From PALSA-1296 sp038210275 (lineage in GTDB: Bacteria > Bacteroidota > Ignavibacteria > Palsa-1295): a stretch of 64,000 bases of DNA. The notes under the pieces are model-generated. The model was not told where the DNA came from and searched no databases. It worked only from the letters and a program-made list of their open reading frames with translations. The stretch covers positions 1 through 64,000 of the forward strand of contig JBBQWV010000002.1 of assembly GCA_038210275.1 (NCBI GenBank). The letters run 5' to 3'. Positions 33,832 through 44,072 of this stretch are shown here, piece after piece; the first letter of the stretch is position 1, and every line of letters begins with the position of its first letter. The translations under genes and the position numbers were made by a program.

Positions 33832-35151
33832 ATGCCGTCAAAATTAATTGCCATAGGAATTTCTCATCACGCCGTCCCTGTCGAACTCAGGGAGAAGCTG
33901 ACGTTTTCTCCTATGGAAATTCGTACCGTGCTCGAACGTTTGAAAGAAGCGATAAGCGATGAAGCACTTCTCGTTTCTACTTGTAACAGAACTGAACTCT
34001 ATGTTCGTCCTTCTCACGATGAATTATCTTCAGATTATTTGATAGACTTTCTTTTGGAAGCAAAAGGTCTTCCGGGAGATATTCGTGTAGAATTAAAATC
34101 GAAGTTTTCCCGGCTATCATATTGTGATGCAATTATTCATCTATTCGAGGTAATCGCCGGTATAGATTCACAGATCCTTGGCGATCAACAGATCTTTGCC
34201 CAGATCAAAGAATCTTTCAGAATTGCGGAAGAAACCGGAGCTGCGGGCACCTTCATGACAAAATTTGCCCATGCCGCTTTTAGGGTTGCAAAGCGGACTC
34301 GTGCAGAAACCGATCTTGCCTTGGGCGCCGGCACAATCAGTTATGCAGCAGTTGAGTTTGCACGGAAAGTCTATGATGATTTTAGAAATCGCACTGCGCT
34401 TGTTATCGGCGCTGGCGAGACCGCCGAGCTATCTGCTTCGTATCTTATTGAGAAAAAGATAGGGACTTTATTTGTTGCAAACCGTACGAAAGAACATACC
34501 GATATATTACTTGCAAATCTCGCTAAAGAAAATGCTTTACCTAAACACAAGGCACTTTCCCTTGATGAGATCAGCTCAATTCTTCACTCAGTTGATATCG
34601 TAATCAGTTCAACCGGAAGTGATAGTATTATTTTACATAAACAGGATGTCGAGAATGCACTTGCATTACGGAAGAATGCAGAGCCGCTTGTTATTATAGA
34701 TATTGCCGTGCCGAGAGATATTGATCCCGCTGTATCAGAACTGCCCAATGTTTTCTTGAAAGATATTGACGATCTCTCGACCATTGTTAATCAAAATCTT
34801 GAAAAGCGAAAAGCTGAGATTCCGAAGATCAAAGAAATAATCAGCGAAGAATTCGAAAACTTTCTTGAGCTATTTACAAAGCTTGAGATAGGACCGACCA
34901 TTGCAGGGCTTCGTGAGAGATTTGAGGAAATTAGGCGTGAAGAACTTGAGCAACATCGCAGTAAACTTACCTCCGAGCAATTCGAACAATTCGATAACAT
35001 GACGCGGAAGATGATGAACCGGCTTCTGCATACACCGACAATAATGCTTAAAGAGCCGAGAACAACTAAAGATGATCTGCAAGCGCGTATCGAAGTCGTA
35101 CGTATGCTTTTTGCTTTGGATGAAGAGAAGAAAGAGGAAAAGCACTCATGA
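33832..35151 (+). CDS. hemA: Glutamyl-tRNA reductase
   Basis: 439 aa. First committed step of the C5 haem pathway: Glu-tRNA to glutamate-1-semialdehyde. Nucleophile Cys in LLVSTCNRTELYV (about 43-55, Cys48), N-terminal GISHHAVPVELREKL, NADPH-binding ALVIGAGETAELSASYL (about 185-201) and the dimerisation helices (IRREELEQHRSKLTSEQFEQFDNMTRKMMNRLLHTP) at the end. Starts directly after hemX and overlaps hemC by 4 bp (ATGA). hemL and hemB are not in the window. Confidence 0.96.
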   Translation: MPSKLIAIGISHHAVPVELREKLTFSPMEIRTVLERLKEAISDEALLVSTCNRTELYVRPSHDELSSDYLIDFLLEAKGLPGDIRVELKSKFSRLSYCDAIIHLFEVIAGIDSQILGDQQIFAQIKESFRIAEETGAAGTFMTKFAHAAFRVAKRTRAETDLALGAGTISYAAVEFARKVYDDFRNRTALVIGAGETAELSASYLIEKKIGTLFVANRTKEHTDILLANLAKENALPKHKALSLDEISSILHSVDIVISSTGSDSIILHKQDVENALALRKNAEPLVIIDIAVPRDIDPAVSELPNVFLKDIDDLSTIVNQNLEKRKAEIPKIKEIISEEFENFLELFTKLEIGPTIAGLRERFEEIRREELEQHRSKLTSEQFEQFDNMTRKMMNRLLHTPTIMLKEPRTTKDDLQARIEVVRMLFALDEEKKEEKHS

Positions 35152-36107
35152 ATTTTTCTCGACCGACTCTCATCATAGGTTCTCGCGGAAGTGAACTCGC
35201 CTTATGGCAATCTAACTATATTAAGAGTAGATTAGAAATTCTTTATCCTGAACTGAAAATAAGCATAGAGATCATAAAGACAACCGGCGACAAAATTCTT
35301 GATTCCCCTCTTTCACTTATCGGAGGCAAAGGAGTTTTTACCGTGGAGCTTGAACGTGCACTCTTGCGCAACGAAATTGATATAGCAGTTCACAGCTTAA
35401 AAGACCTGCCAACGGAATTGGGAGAAGGATTAACTATTGCGGCAATCCCTGAAAGGGCAAATGTCGAAGATGCTTTCTTATCAAACGATCCGAATGCAAA
35501 ACTTTTCGAGCTTCCCGCAGGTGCAAAAATTGCAACAGGAAGTTTGCGGCGGAAAGCTCAAATTCTTGCGAGACGACCTGATTATGAAATTATTGACATC
35601 CGAGGCAATGTCCCCACGCGCATAAAAAAACTTCGTGAAAGTAACTGGGATGGGATGATCCTTGCTTCGGCCGGACTGGAAAGACTTGGACTTGGGAATG
35701 AGATATCACATACTATTTCAACTACTGATATGCTCCCCGCTCCCGGACAAGGAGCACTTGCAATAGAAGCGCGTGCAAATGATTCTGAAGTTGCAACGTT
35801 ACTCTCACCTCTTGAAGATTCAGCCTCACGACTTTCATCTTCTACCGAACGCGAAATTCTTCATACCTTGGGTGGCGGCTGCCAATTACCGCTTGGTACT
35901 TATGTTCGGAAGGATGGAGATGATTATCTTATTGACGCATGCATCGCCTACCCTAATGGGGAAGGAATGATGAAATCGCAGATGCGGACAAGCAAAGATG
36001 GGCTATCTCAAAGTGCAAAAATAATTGCTGCTGAATTTTTACAAAAAGGCGGAGCGGATATGATCGCGCATTTAACTGAACTAGAAAAAAAGGAGAAGAT
36101 TCACTAA
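35148..36107 (+). CDS. hemC: Hydroxymethylbilane synthase (porphobilinogen deaminase)
   Basis: 319 aa. Joins four porphobilinogens using a dipyrromethane cofactor. Motifs: IGSRGSELALWQSNYIKSRL (about 8-27), DIAVHSLKDLPTEL (active-site Asp and Lys, about 78-91), GSLRRKAQI, LPAPGQGALAIEAR (about 192-205) and the cofactor-attaching Cys in GGGCQLPLGTY (about 240-250). ATGA overlap with hemA. Confidence 0.96.
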   Translation: MNFSRPTLIIGSRGSELALWQSNYIKSRLEILYPELKISIEIIKTTGDKILDSPLSLIGGKGVFTVELERALLRNEIDIAVHSLKDLPTELGEGLTIAAIPERANVEDAFLSNDPNAKLFELPAGAKIATGSLRRKAQILARRPDYEIIDIRGNVPTRIKKLRESNWDGMILASAGLERLGLGNEISHTISTTDMLPAPGQGALAIEARANDSEVATLLSPLEDSASRLSSSTEREILHTLGGGCQLPLGTYVRKDGDDYLIDACIAYPNGEGMMKSQMRTSKDGLSQSAKIIAAEFLQKGGADMIAHLTELEKKEKIH

Positions 36108-36108
36108 G

Positions 36109-36912
36109 ATGCAGCGAGTACTTCTGACACGACCTGTTCAGCGCACCGGAGAGGATAATACTTTCAGCGCAACACTAGCATCAAGTGGGGTAACCGTCGT
36201 TGAAATTCCGATGATTATTATTGATTATCCGTCAAATTCAACTGAGCTTGATATTTTTTTTACTCGTTTAGCAAATAATGAGTTTGATTATTGCGTGCTT
36301 TCCAGTCCAACGGCAGTGGAATATTTTCATGCAAAGGCAGTAGCTCTTGGGTTGGATGAAGCAATTCGAAATTCGGTTGGGTTCGCAACTGTCGGGGGTA
36401 AGTCCGCCGAGAGACTTGCCGATTTTGGATATAGGCTTGCAGTGCCACTTCCCCACCAAAATGCGGGGGCTGCTGCACTACTCACATCTTTAAGAACATT
36501 TGCTATTCGAGGAAAGAGAACACTCATCTTACAATCACAAATTGGGTTAGTTGTACTTACAAGAGCTTTTGAAATGTGCGGTGCGGTTATTTCACGCGCC
36601 GTATTATATGAAACAAAAGGACCTTCTTTGCGTGATGCTGTTCGTCTGTTGAGGTTATTCGAAGATGAGAGCGAACGTCCGAATGTCATTGCTTTTTTTT
36701 CGCCTTCGGCAGTAGAGTTTTTTGTTCGCACACTGGCAGAGATGGGGTCAAGTCACCTTGCTTCTTTACCAACTCTTGCAACGATCGGCGAAACGACTGC
36801 CAAAGAAATAGAACTCTTACTCCGGCGCAGACCGGAGATCGTGGCACGAAAAGCAAATCAGGAATCACTTGCCGAAGATATACTTACATATTTAAAAACT
36901 ACTTCTTATTGA
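36109..36912 (+). CDS. hemD: Uroporphyrinogen-III synthase
   Basis: 267 aa. Closes and inverts ring D of hydroxymethylbilane. The family is poorly conserved; visible features are the N-terminal TRPVQRTGEDNTFSATL, FDYCVLSSPTAVEYF (about 62-76), TVGGKSAERLADFGY and the second-domain VIAFFSPSAVEFFVRTL plus ATIGETTAKEIE. Position between hemC and hemE supports the call. One base follows the hemC stop; the hemE ATG immediately follows its stop. Confidence 0.93.
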   Translation: MQRVLLTRPVQRTGEDNTFSATLASSGVTVVEIPMIIIDYPSNSTELDIFFTRLANNEFDYCVLSSPTAVEYFHAKAVALGLDEAIRNSVGFATVGGKSAERLADFGYRLAVPLPHQNAGAAALLTSLRTFAIRGKRTLILQSQIGLVVLTRAFEMCGAVISRAVLYETKGPSLRDAVRLLRLFEDESERPNVIAFFSPSAVEFFVRTLAEMGSSHLASLPTLATIGETTAKEIELLLRRRPEIVARKANQESLAEDILTYLKTTSY

Positions 36913-37971
36913 ATGAAGCATACGTTACAAAATGATCTTTTGCTCCGCGCCGCAAGACGTGAAAAAACTGAACGCGCACCGGTATGGTTTATGCGTCAGG
37001 CAGGGAGATACTTGCCGGAATATCGCGCCCTCCGAGCCAAGCATGATTTTCTTACTATGGTGAAGACTCCCGAACTTGCCGCAGAAGTAACCATTCAACC
37101 TGTCGATCTCATCGGCGTTGATGCCGCAATTATTTTCTCGGATATTCTTACAGTCCCGGAAGCAATGGGTATGAAATTGATCGTCGAAGAAGGGAAAGGC
37201 GGCCCGCGTTTTCCGGATCCGATACGTTTATATACTCAGATTCGCGATCTGAAGGATATTGACCCTAATCGTGATCTAAAATATGTTGCTGATGCCATCA
37301 TCCTGACGCAAACTAAACTTGCAGGGCGTGTGCCGCTTATAGGCTTTAGCGGTGCTCCATGGACATTATTCTGCTACATGGTTGAAGGCTCAGGGTCGAA
37401 AGATTTTCGTCATGCAAAAGAAATGATCTTTACACGTCCTGATGAAGCACATAAACTTCTGCAAAAGATCGCCGGTGCCGTGAGTGATTATCTTGTAATG
37501 CAGATCGAAGCGGGCGCTGACGTTGTTCAGATTTTTGATACATGGGCAGGAATTCTGACTCCGGAAGATTTCAATGATTTCTCATTGCAATATATCGGCG
37601 ATATTGTACGCGATGTGAAGAAGCGCACGAATAACCGCGCACCTGTTATTGTTTTTTGTAAAGGTGCAAATCATTCACTGACAGAAATCGCTGCTACAAG
37701 TTGCGATGTCGTCGGCCTTGATTGGACAATTGATATTGCTGATGCGAAAGCATTAATCGGTGATGAAGTTGCTTTACAGGGGAATCTCGATCCCGCTTTA
37801 CTCTTCGCTTCCGAAAAAGTTATTACCGATCGCGTTAATGAAATAGCCGAACGCATGGGTGATTCGACAGGGCATATCTTTAACTTAGGACATGGCATCA
37901 CCCCTGATGTTCTACCAGATCGAGCACGAGCTTTTGTGAATGCTGCGAAAGCCGCATATACTTCACGATAA
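36913..37971 (+). CDS. hemE: Uroporphyrinogen decarboxylase
   Basis: 352 aa, full length. Removes four acetate carboxyls to give coproporphyrinogen III. The substrate-binding signature PVWFMRQAGRYLPEYR (about 23-38) is intact, as are SDILTVPEAMG (Asp of the active site), GFSGAPWTLFCYMVEG (about 143-158) and HGITPDVLPDRARAFV near the C-terminus. Tightly packed in the operon. Confidence 0.97.
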   Translation: MKHTLQNDLLLRAARREKTERAPVWFMRQAGRYLPEYRALRAKHDFLTMVKTPELAAEVTIQPVDLIGVDAAIIFSDILTVPEAMGMKLIVEEGKGGPRFPDPIRLYTQIRDLKDIDPNRDLKYVADAIILTQTKLAGRVPLIGFSGAPWTLFCYMVEGSGSKDFRHAKEMIFTRPDEAHKLLQKIAGAVSDYLVMQIEAGADVVQIFDTWAGILTPEDFNDFSLQYIGDIVRDVKKRTNNRAPVIVFCKGANHSLTEIAATSCDVVGLDWTIDIADAKALIGDEVALQGNLDPALLFASEKVITDRVNEIAERMGDSTGHIFNLGHGITPDVLPDRARAFVNAAKAAYTSR

Positions 37972-37977
37972 TTATTT

Positions 37978-38868
37978 ATGTCTGCATCATTGCAATCCAG
38001 AGCAACTGAATTCTTTCAAACTCTTCAGGATGAGATCACTTCATCTCTTGAAGAGCTTGATGGCGGCGCAAAATTCACCGAAGATGTGTGGGATCGTCCG
38101 GGCGGTGGCGGTGGAAGATCACGAATACTTACAGATGGAAATATTTTTGAAAAAGCCGGAGTAAATTTTTCTGCCGTTCATGGTGAATCTCCGAAGATGT
38201 TGCAGCATTCGAAAGAGCCGTCACAATTTTATGCAACAGGCATCTCGCTTGTTCTTCATCCGCGCTCACCGATGATACCGACCATCCATGCAAATTTTCG
38301 GTACTTCGAGCAATCAACGGGACAGTCGTGGTTTGGCGGCGGCATTGATCTTACCCCCTACTACCTTGTAGAAAAAGACGCAAAGGCATTTCACCAGACT
38401 ATCAAAGCAACTTGCGATAAGCATGATGAAAGTTACTACCCTCGTTTCAAAAAATGGTGCGATGAATATTTCTTTATTAAACATCGCGGAGAAACACGAG
38501 GAATAGGTGGGGTATTTTTTGATCATCTTTCCGGGAATGAAACAGAGTTGGAAAATATTTTTACCTTTGTTCAAGAAATCGGTCGCGCATTCTTACCCTC
38601 ATATATACCAATTGTAAAAGCACATAAGGATGAAAACTTTACTGATGCTCAACGTCAGTGGCAATTACTCAGACATGGGCGATATGTAGAGTTTAATCTT
38701 GTCTATGATAAAGGTACTCTTTTCGGTCTGGAAACGAATGGAAGGACAGAAAGTATTCTTATGAGCCTGCCGACGCTTGCCCGTTGGGATTATGATTCAC
38801 ATCCAGTCAAAGACTCCCCTGAAGATCTATTACTTCAAGTTCTTAAAACCCCACGAGAATGGGCTTAA
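37978..38868 (+). CDS. hemF: Oxygen-dependent coproporphyrinogen III oxidase
   Basis: 296 aa. Converts coproporphyrinogen III to protoporphyrinogen IX using O2, which implies at least microaerobic life. Motifs: TGISLVLHPRSPMIPTIHANFRYF (about 82-105), WFGGGIDLTPYYL (about 116-128), KHRGETRGIGGVFFDHL (about 169-185) and YVEFNLVYDKGTLFGLETNGR (about 239-259). It lies 6 bp after hemE. Its end overlaps or nearly abuts the next ORF, depending on that ORF's start. Confidence 0.97.
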   Translation: MSASLQSRATEFFQTLQDEITSSLEELDGGAKFTEDVWDRPGGGGGRSRILTDGNIFEKAGVNFSAVHGESPKMLQHSKEPSQFYATGISLVLHPRSPMIPTIHANFRYFEQSTGQSWFGGGIDLTPYYLVEKDAKAFHQTIKATCDKHDESYYPRFKKWCDEYFFIKHRGETRGIGGVFFDHLSGNETELENIFTFVQEIGRAFLPSYIPIVKAHKDENFTDAQRQWQLLRHGRYVEFNLVYDKGTLFGLETNGRTESILMSLPTLARWDYDSHPVKDSPEDLLLQVLKTPREWA

Positions 38869-39368
38869 ACAATATGCGAATTGATTACATATTCTTATGT
38901 CTGCTTCTTCCATTGGGAATCTCGATATGGTGCACGATGATTTCGAACAAGCATCTGAAGAGAAATACTTTAATTAGTATTTCTACAAAGACGTTGAATC
39001 TCTTCTTAGCGACGCGGCTCGTGTATTGGATCGGGTTCGGCATTCTGATCGCAGGATTACTTCTTGGGGTCATTCAAACCGGAGGAGGAGAACAGGCACG
39101 CACTCTTATCGCCCGTTCAGTAAAAATAGGTGATGGAACAACAAATTTTCTACTCGCGGATATGAGTAATTATTTTTTACCAATCATTTTTCTCTCGCTT
39201 TTTGTTTCTGTAATTGCTCTTGCGATCATTGGGAGAAAAGTAGTAAAGCTCTTACCGGAGAATGACAAACCCGGCGAAGAATTTACCCGTTTTCGTTTTA
39301 CATTTGTTATTATGGCGAGTTCATTGATCGCACCGCCTCTTGCTTTTGGAAGTTTATTACTATTATGA
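38859..39368 (+). CDS. Unknown four-helix membrane protein between hemF and hemH
   Basis: 169 aa (164 if it starts at the second ATG, 38874). Four predicted membrane helices: about 9-27 (IFLCLLLPLGISIWCTMI), 49-70 (ATRLVYWIGFGILIAGLLLG), 104-127 (FLPIIFLSLFVSVIALAII) and 149-169. Basic loops (KHLKRNT, GRKVVKL) suggest an orientation. It overlaps hemF by 10 bp from 38859 and overlaps hemH by 4 bp (ATGA). Size and topology recall HemJ, a protoporphyrinogen oxidase, but I cannot see HemJ's conserved His/Lys pattern. It fills the one step missing from this operon; that function is inference. Confidence 0.75.
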   Translation: MGLNNMRIDYIFLCLLLPLGISIWCTMISNKHLKRNTLISISTKTLNLFLATRLVYWIGFGILIAGLLLGVIQTGGGEQARTLIARSVKIGDGTTNFLLADMSNYFLPIIFLSLFVSVIALAIIGRKVVKLLPENDKPGEEFTRFRFTFVIMASSLIAPPLAFGSLLLL

Positions 39369-40348
39369 CAAAAAATAAGGGAGTAGTACTATTGCAGTTT
39401 GGCGGTCCTGATTCACTCGATGCCGTCGAACCCTTCCTCTATAATCTTTTTAAAGATAACGACATCATTCAATTCCCCGGCGGAAAGTTTACGCAGAAAA
39501 TTTTTGCAAAAGGCATTTCAAAAATTCGTTACAAGAAACTCCAGCAAAAATATGCCGAGATCGGCGGTAAATCTCCTATCGTCGAAAAGACTCTGCAACA
39601 ACAGCGAGCTTTGCAGAAATTATTAGATGAGAAATACGGCGAAGATACTATTCATGTTGAACTCGCCATGCGCTATTGGAAGCCATTTACTGATACCGCT
39701 ATCCATTCGCTTCAACAAAAAGGAATACATGATATTGTACTACTTCCCCTCTATGCTCAGTACTCTATCACTAATGCCGGATCAAGTTATAATGAATGGG
39801 ACAGGATTAGTAAACGCCTTGGTTTAAAATTTAATGAACGCCGTATTTCGCAATACTATAACGATCCTCAATATGTCAATGCATTCAAAGAACGAATAGC
39901 TCAAGCGCTTGCGAAATTTAGCAACACCTCAGATGTCTATATTCTTTTTTCTGCACACGGCACTCCCATAAATATTGTCGAGAAAGGTGATCCTTATTCG
40001 ATACAGATCAAAGAAACGATGGAGCTGATAATGAAAGACTTAAAGGATACTTATCGCTATGGTCTTTCCTTTCAAAGCAAAGTCGGTCCGCGTGAATGGC
40101 TGACTCCGGATACTGAAGCAACCATCGAAAAACTTGGTCATAGCGGAATAAAGAAATTACTGGTGGTTCCTATTTCTTTCGTCAGCGATCATATTGAAAC
40201 CTCGCATGAACTTGATATTGAAGCAAGAGAAGAAGCTGTAGAAGCAGGGATTGAGGAGTTTATCGTTTCAGAAGGATTGAATGACTCCGCATTATTTATT
40301 CAGACGTTGGCTGACCTTGCGATAAAAGAATTAGAAAAATTTGATTAA
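39365..40348 (+). CDS. hemH: Ferrochelatase
   Basis: 327 aa. Inserts iron into protoporphyrin IX to make haem. Motifs: VLLQFGGPDSLDAVEPFLYNL (about 8-28), LPLYAQYSITNAGSS (about 127-141), the catalytic His in ILFSAHGTPI (about 196-205), SFQSKVGPREWLTPDT (about 234-249) and the acidic cluster SFVSDHIETSHELDIEAREEA (about 270-290) with the conserved Glu. Last gene of the operon; the next minus-strand gene ends immediately at 40349. Confidence 0.97.
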   Translation: MTKNKGVVLLQFGGPDSLDAVEPFLYNLFKDNDIIQFPGGKFTQKIFAKGISKIRYKKLQQKYAEIGGKSPIVEKTLQQQRALQKLLDEKYGEDTIHVELAMRYWKPFTDTAIHSLQQKGIHDIVLLPLYAQYSITNAGSSYNEWDRISKRLGLKFNERRISQYYNDPQYVNAFKERIAQALAKFSNTSDVYILFSAHGTPINIVEKGDPYSIQIKETMELIMKDLKDTYRYGLSFQSKVGPREWLTPDTEATIEKLGHSGIKKLLVVPISFVSDHIETSHELDIEAREEAVEAGIEEFIVSEGLNDSALFIQTLADLAIKELEKFD

Positions 40349-43300
40349 TTATTTAAGGACTACTATTCGACCTCGAATTGGATTCAGAGAACCGTCTTTC
40401 AACTTCAGAATATATTGGTAGCTTCCACCTGATAGTTTAGAAGCATCAAAATGCGCTACATATTTTCCGGCTTTATTTACTCCAATAATTTCGGTCGAAA
40501 CACATTTGCCTAATGCGTCAAATAAATTGATTTCAGCAGTACCAGTCACCGATGAACTGAATGGCAGTGTTGCCTGATAATTTGTTTGAAAGGTAACGGG
40601 GTTAGGTCGAGCTTCATCTGCTAAGATTGGCAATTTCCCTTTCATAAAGTCAAGGAGCGTTTTGCTGCCGCATTCTACATTAAGCACAAAGCTTCCATCC
40701 TGAGATGCAGGAGAGAGAATACAATTGAGATAATGCGGATCAGCGTCATTGAGAGTCAGAAGCGAAAGAGAAACCGGAGTAGTATAGGCTTCGGTAAGCG
40801 CTGTACGATAATAAAAAGAGACGAGAGCTTGATCTTTATGGAGTTTAATTTCCGTCGGAGATTTCAACTGAACGTTGAGTAACGATTGATTTCCCGGAAG
40901 AGATATAGGTGAAACGATTGTTTGAAATGCAGGATCTTTCTGCGAAGTTTTCTGTGCATACGTCAACAGATCACCATTAGCAGTGATCGAAAAGTCCATG
41001 CGCTGCAAAGCTTTTCCGCTCCAATCATTATCTGGTACTATTGAAAAAATTGCGGTGTCTCCAGCATATAATCCTACATTTTCCTGAACGAGTTTAAATG
41101 TTACGTGATCTATCTGATTCGTCGAAGCAGTAAGCGGAATCAGACGAATCGAATCAACATCGGTATTGGTCAGGATTTGTATTTGTCCAACATCCGTGCC
41201 GGATGTTGTCGGATTATAAACGACCTGAATTTTCTCACTCTCTCCGGGTGCAAGATCAAATGGTGCGGGACGGACATTCTGAAGCGCATAATATTGTCCA
41301 CTAACTGCAATGCTCTTTACCGTGAATGAAGGGCAACCGGGATTAAAGATGATCACTGAATCTTTTCTATCCAAACACAATGAGCCGGTACCAAGGTCAA
41401 GAGTTTTTTGCGAGAATGAAGCAATGCGTTCACCTCTGGCAACAAGTGCATGAATTTTAAATAGTGAATCGAATTGTGACCCGTCACTCGTCTTGTATTT
41501 GAAACTCAGTATCCCGTCATTGAGAGTAGGCTTGTCTGCTTGGAGATAAACAACTACTTTGACTTTCTCTCCCGGTTTTGATAAGATGGTAGGGAGCGAA
41601 GGCTCAGTCCGATAGCTGATCGAAGGCAAAGATATGCCAGCCAATGTAGAATTCAAAATCGTAAGCGAATCACAACCCGGATTAATAATGGAAAATTCTA
41701 CAGAATCTTGCGGGGAGCATGCCACTCTATCAATAAAATTTACAGCCGATATCTTTGGTGACGTTTCGAAACTTGATGCCCCAGGCAAACCGCTTCCCTT
41801 CAATGTCGATTCCGAGATCATAGTATCTTCGGCAACATGATATTGGAATACGACTAATGCAAAACTGGTAATGTTTTTTAACGCATTAAAGCGAACCCGA
41901 TACGCAAGTGTACCGCCCGGCTCCAATTGATAAGGAAAAGTTATTCCGCTAATATCAGAAAAAATTGCAGAATTATTATTGGTGATGCCATCAACGGTTA
42001 AAGTATCACAATTTAAATTATGGAGATAGAGCGTCGTATCAACTATTTTGCAAATAGATGTCGGCAGAATGTTGACAATATCATCGGCAAGAACATTCAT
42101 TGTCCTGAAGCATTTTCCTGCGAAAGAGAGCAAAGTATCGCGGGTTGCCCCTTGATGACTAAAATGTAAAGTGAGATTTGCATTCTGCCCACCCACACCG
42201 GATGGATTAAAACGAATGAGGAATGAAGCCGACTCTCCTGGAGCCAGACCGATCGGAAGTATTAGTGAAGCCAGTGTTGCCTGATCGAGTATTTGCCAAT
42301 CGGATGTAGAACTGAACGATGAGCTATCAAGCCATAACGTATCGCAACCTCCATTTTTGAACGTGACCGCAGTATCAACAAAGCGTTTGCAAATATTTAT
42401 CGAATCAAATTTTACATCCGAGGCGCTCAAAGAAAAGATCGGTTTATTGCCAAAGGATTCTGAATTTATTGCAAAGAGAGTATCGAAGACCAACGTTCCA
42501 CTCAACATGGAGCTGTGAACTTTGACATACGTTGTGGATAGCGGTTTCAGAACTCCTAATTTGCTCGGGTCCCAACTAAATGTAAAAAAATCTGAAGAGG
42601 CGGGGTTCAACGTCTCGGGGAAAGTTGGGTACCTTGTAAAAGAAAGAGCACCTGATGCAACTACCGGGTCAGTGGAATCAATAAAACTCACCGATTCGAT
42701 ACGCAGTGGGTTACAGGAAAGATTTGCGTATGTAATATTTGCAGTGGCACTGCTGCAAAGCGTAGCGGCAAAATCAAGATGATCCGGAGTGAAATTCGGA
42801 TTATGCGGAGGTTCATGTATCTCTCCATCACCGCCATCAACAGTCTTCCAAACACCACCTTGTTCATCAAAAGCATAGACAACTCCCCCAAGACACCCGG
42901 TAACAGAAAAACGAGTATCTCGAAAATTTGAAGGTCCATTAACATTTATCCATGTTCTTCCTCCATCCGTTGAGCGATTCATCCCTAAGAAAGCAGCTTG
43001 ATTGGGATATTGTAAAGTCGTTAATGCTTGCGTATATATCACGCTTGCAACGCCTGCGATATGACCCGTGGTTGCCCCCCTTATTATTCCAATTGGGTGC
43101 CAAGTCACCCCATAATCGTTTGAAGAATTTACATTTTCAACTCCATTAATATCAATTTGATTTTTTTCACCAGCAATAACAAAATTTGAACTTCCCTTTT
43201 CTGCATAAACGCCCCATCCTTCGGTCAGTACATCTGCGGATTGAGTCCAAGTTATACCACCGTCACTTGTCCACGAGATAGGAAAATAAGAAACCATGCC

Positions 43301-43894
43301 CGATGCAGAAGTGGAGGAAAAAGCAGAAGCAACTCCATGTTTGTCATCGACAAAATTAATTCCATTATATCGCAGTAATGAAACTCGTGAAAAAGTACTA
43401 CCCCCATTTGTCGATATTGAAAGTCGGTTAAGAGCAAATCTATCGCCAAATATGATTGCCGAAGGTGTCTGATAAACAGAGGTTACTGGACCAAAGACAT
43501 TTGGATTAGCTAACCATGTTACTCCCCCATCAACTGTGTACCAGAGTCCGTTAGTGAAATTAGCGTCTTCGATTCCCGCCCAGCCATTAAGCGAATCTTT
43601 CATAAAGATATCGGAGATGTATCCAGCAAAACCTGGTGGTGTGAAACAGTTAAACCATGTTTTACCACCGTTATAGGTCCTCTTGATACCGTTATTTCCG
43701 TCCAGACCTATGAAACCTCTTTGTTCATTAAAAAAGAATGAGGAGTTGACAGTTACACCAAATTGAGCAACTTTTTTCCATGAAGCAAAACCAGTGTTTG
43801 TGAATAAACTAAGAAGGGACGCAAAAAGAACCACGCAGAATAACCTGCGTAAAAACAGCGAATTAGAGTTTTTTTTCAGGGCTTTACAACTCAT
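40349..43894 (-). CDS. Giant secreted protein: YCF48/BNR propeller plus Ig-like repeats and T9SS sorting domain
   Basis: About 1181 aa from the ATG at 43892-43894 (the frame opens at a GTG, 43915). Signal peptide: LFLRRLFCVVLFASLLSLF ... GFA. Residues 40-370 form a photosystem-assembly (YCF48)/Asp-box propeller: RTYNGGKTWFN, YTVDGGVTWLAN, WTSDGGITWTQ, RSTDGGRTWIN and KTVDGGDGE. Residues 380-970 hold five or six choice-of-anchor-D-like sandwiches, each with a CDTL/CDSL-type Cys motif. A dockerin/cohesin-like sandwich and a T9SS sorting domain (RPNPVTFQTNYQATL, LFDALGKCVST, GGSYQYILKL) finish it. Probably a surface adhesin or scaffold; directly abuts hemH tail to tail. Confidence 0.85.
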   Translation of the reverse strand: MSCKALKKNSNSLFLRRLFCVVLFASLLSLFTNTGFASWKKVAQFGVTVNSSFFFNEQRGFIGLDGNNGIKRTYNGGKTWFNCFTPPGFAGYISDIFMKDSLNGWAGIEDANFTNGLWYTVDGGVTWLANPNVFGPVTSVYQTPSAIIFGDRFALNRLSISTNGGSTFSRVSLLRYNGINFVDDKHGVASAFSSTSASGMVSYFPISWTSDGGITWTQSADVLTEGWGVYAEKGSSNFVIAGEKNQIDINGVENVNSSNDYGVTWHPIGIIRGATTGHIAGVASVIYTQALTTLQYPNQAAFLGMNRSTDGGRTWINVNGPSNFRDTRFSVTGCLGGVVYAFDEQGGVWKTVDGGDGEIHEPPHNPNFTPDHLDFAATLCSSATANITYANLSCNPLRIESVSFIDSTDPVVASGALSFTRYPTFPETLNPASSDFFTFSWDPSKLGVLKPLSTTYVKVHSSMLSGTLVFDTLFAINSESFGNKPIFSLSASDVKFDSINICKRFVDTAVTFKNGGCDTLWLDSSSFSSTSDWQILDQATLASLILPIGLAPGESASFLIRFNPSGVGGQNANLTLHFSHQGATRDTLLSFAGKCFRTMNVLADDIVNILPTSICKIVDTTLYLHNLNCDTLTVDGITNNNSAIFSDISGITFPYQLEPGGTLAYRVRFNALKNITSFALVVFQYHVAEDTMISESTLKGSGLPGASSFETSPKISAVNFIDRVACSPQDSVEFSIINPGCDSLTILNSTLAGISLPSISYRTEPSLPTILSKPGEKVKVVVYLQADKPTLNDGILSFKYKTSDGSQFDSLFKIHALVARGERIASFSQKTLDLGTGSLCLDRKDSVIIFNPGCPSFTVKSIAVSGQYYALQNVRPAPFDLAPGESEKIQVVYNPTTSGTDVGQIQILTNTDVDSIRLIPLTASTNQIDHVTFKLVQENVGLYAGDTAIFSIVPDNDWSGKALQRMDFSITANGDLLTYAQKTSQKDPAFQTIVSPISLPGNQSLLNVQLKSPTEIKLHKDQALVSFYYRTALTEAYTTPVSLSLLTLNDADPHYLNCILSPASQDGSFVLNVECGSKTLLDFMKGKLPILADEARPNPVTFQTNYQATLPFSSSVTGTAEINLFDALGKCVSTEIIGVNKAGKYVAHFDASKLSGGSYQYILKLKDGSLNPIRGRIVVLK

Positions 43895-44072
43895 TGTTAC
43901 TGCGGCTGATCCCACTTATGTGCATGACTAAAATGGTAAAAAGTGGGGTTTCCTGTACAAATATACGGACAAATTTAGGGAGTTTGTCCAAATTCTATAA
44001 TAAAAACAACGAAAAGGACAAATTGTTACACCAGATTTGGAAGTAATTTCAGGAGGTCAGATAGCTCAAGAA

